Positions 22,171-23,583 of a stretch of 23,583 nt of DNA are shown here, piece after piece. Position 1 is the stretch's first letter. Each line of letters begins with the position of its first letter. This DNA is from a virus: positions 1 to 23,583 of the IMG/VR virus record IMGVR_UViG_3300037502_000704; one strand, given 5' to 3'. The notes below the pieces were generated by a model. That model did no database searches. It saw nothing but the letters and a program-made list of their open reading frames with translations, and was not told the origin of the DNA. The position numbers and the translations under genes were made by a program.

Positions 22171-23583
22171 ATGCGGGACGTTATGGCTTATCAGGACGGT
22201 GGCATGGTCGGTGGTCAACAGCCCACGGACCAAGGTCTACCCAACATCAATCCAGAAGAAGCTTCGGTATTCGCACGTCTCCTGTCTGAGGTATCCCCGC
22301 AGGAGATTGAGCAACTTAAAGAACTTCAGGACGAGCTCGCCGAATCGACCCCCGACGAGCTGAGCACCATGCTGCAGGTGATCGACTTCTTGTTGACCCG
22401 CAGCAAGGCCTACCCGGAAGCCGTCAACTATCTTATTCAGCAGGGCCTCGTTGAGCCCGGCGATCTTCCTGTCCGTTATGTTCCGACCTTCTTTAGCATT
22501 CTACGGTCCATGGTCCTTAACGCCATTCAGGCTGCGGAGCAGCGTGGTCCGGCTCCGGAGATGGAAGAAGAGGTGCCTGCCTTTGCAAGGGGCGGCATCG
22601 TAAGCTTGAAGAGCAAGGCCGAGCAGGTCCGCAAGGCAGGTCGCGATGGCGACACAATGCTGGCGCACATCACACCCCGTGAAGCGCAAGCCTTGAAGGC
22701 CATGGGCGGTGCGGGAACAATCAACCCGAAGACCGGGTTGCCCGAGTTCAAGAGCTTCTTCTCCAAGGTCGGCAGCTTCCTGAAGAAGGCCGCTCCGGTC
22801 ATTCTTCCTATTGCTCTTAACTTCGTAGCCCCCGGTCTCGGAACGATTGCCTCTGGCGCTATCGGTGCGGGCGTCGGCTCTTTGATTGCAGGCGCCAGCC
22901 CCAAGCAGGCCTTGATCAACGGTCTCATCGGCGGCGCTACGGGTGCTCTCTATTCCGGCTTCTCTGGGAACACGGGCTCCTTCCTTGGAAACATTGCTTC
23001 TGGCGGGTTGCCCATGGGCCTCGGCGGCGGGCAAGGCTCCTTCCTCAACCCCAGCATCGCTGGCTTGTTTGGCGGTGGCGGTACGGGCAGCGTTGTCCCC
23101 GGCGTCACGTCGGGCCCCGGAAGCCCGCAACAACCTCTTGCTCCCAGCACCGGGTCTCCGGCAGGAGACACAGGCGGCATTGCTGGCGGGGCGATGAAGC
23201 CTGCCGCAACCGCCGGGCTAACCCCCACAGTTTCAGGGGCGGCTGCTTCCGGAACCGGTACAGGTTCTTCCGGGACAAGTTTCCTCTCAGGCTTGATGCC
23301 GAAGAATCCCATGACGGCTCTCGCACTGGGCGGCATCGGTGGTCTTGCTCTTGGGTCCTTGGCTGGTAGTCAGGAACAAGAGCAGCCCAAGACCGCGTTC
23401 CAGCAGATGGCTGAGATGGAGACCGGTGAAAAGCTTCTTGAAAAGTACCCCCAAAAATACGGCTTTAATGCTGCGTCATTCACCCCCATCCAGCGCCCAC
23501 GGACCTATAACGAAATCGTTGTTCCGAGCGTTGGCCCGGTTTACGCAAAAGACGGTGGACACATCTCCGGACCCGGCACAGGG
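22171..23583 (+). CDS. Glycine-rich protein with hydrophobic stretches, possible ejection or internal virion protein (3' end outside window)
   Basis: This open frame runs off the right edge, with 471 residues visible. GAGGG (22161-22165) lies five bases before the ATG. It begins AYQDGGMVGG, then has an acidic helical part (residues 29-135), then FARGGIVSLKSKAEQ (138-152), TMLAHITPREAQALK (162-176) and TINPKTGLPEF (183-193). A hydrophobic Gly/Ala/Ile-rich region follows (about 207-265, APVILPIALNFVAPGLG onward), with a second near 381-400. GSPAGDTGG is at 328-336. The visible end, VYAKDGGHISGPGTG, is the start of a motif common in phage tape-measure and internal proteins. Such glycine-zipper segments suit membrane insertion during DNA ejection; this role is inferred. 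Confidence 0.75.
   Translation, partial: MRDVMAYQDGGMVGGQQPTDQGLPNINPEEASVFARLLSEVSPQEIEQLKELQDELAESTPDELSTMLQVIDFLLTRSKAYPEAVNYLIQQGLVEPGDLPVRYVPTFFSILRSMVLNAIQAAEQRGPAPEMEEEVPAFARGGIVSLKSKAEQVRKAGRDGDTMLAHITPREAQALKAMGGAGTINPKTGLPEFKSFFSKVGSFLKKAAPVILPIALNFVAPGLGTIASGAIGAGVGSLIAGASPKQALINGLIGGATGALYSGFSGNTGSFLGNIASGGLPMGLGGGQGSFLNPSIAGLFGGGGTGSVVPGVTSGPGSPQQPLAPSTGSPAGDTGGIAGGAMKPAATAGLTPTVSGAAASGTGTGSSGTSFLSGLMPKNPMTALALGGIGGLALGSLAGSQEQEQPKTAFQQMAEMETGEKLLEKYPQKYGFNAASFTPIQRPRTYNEIVVPSVGPVYAKDGGHISGPGTG

Overview
The window is a 23.6 kb piece of a tailed double-stranded DNA phage genome, most likely a podovirus (short-tailed). Every supported gene lies on the + strand. The genes are packed end to end, many with 1-4 nt stop/start overlaps. 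It carries almost the whole virion-structure module plus a lysis cassette. It has no terminase, replication, integrase, tRNA, CRISPR or insertion-sequence genes, and both ends cut through genes. A lipobox outer-membrane spanin beside an inner-membrane spanin points to a Gram-negative host. The style of the proteins matches uncultured aquatic phages, but no host can be named from the sequence.

Layout: (1) 1-3589 holds the C-terminal part of a P22-type portal protein, a large glycine-rich protein with a 60-bp tandem repeat, and a 55-residue protein. (2) 3586-4653 is the lysis cassette: a GH24 muramidase with a C-terminal membrane anchor and a partly overlapping spanin pair. (3) 4665-8364 is the capsid-building block: a small acidic protein, a GroES-like co-chaperonin, a scaffold, an unknown protein, a probable decoration protein and the major capsid protein, closed by a clear intrinsic terminator. 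(4) 8365-10101 is a non-coding leader with several inverted repeats, followed by three virion-surface or structural proteins. (5) 10101-12564 is a run of short proteins, mostly lysine-rich and several carrying a recurring G-G-M-V element, with a small holin-like membrane protein among them. (6) 12564-14933 holds head-tail adaptor candidates, a zinc-ribbon protein and small tail-associated proteins. (7) 14943-22100 is the tail: a 22-residue-repeat protein, a 1152-residue tail fibre, a small conserved protein, a P22 gp10-like nozzle protein and a small protein. (8) 22171-end is a large glycine-rich protein with hydrophobic stretches, cut by the window edge and possibly a DNA-ejection or internal virion protein.

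The genes fit one job: fold and assemble the capsid (co-chaperonin, scaffold, capsid protein), join it to a short tail (portal, adaptors, nozzle, fibre) and release progeny (endolysin, spanins). The least explained parts are the small basic-protein cluster, a short peptide element recurring in at least six genes from one end of the window to the other, and the module shared by the two glycine-rich proteins at opposite ends. All names rest on reading the sequence and on recalled family features; no database search was run.
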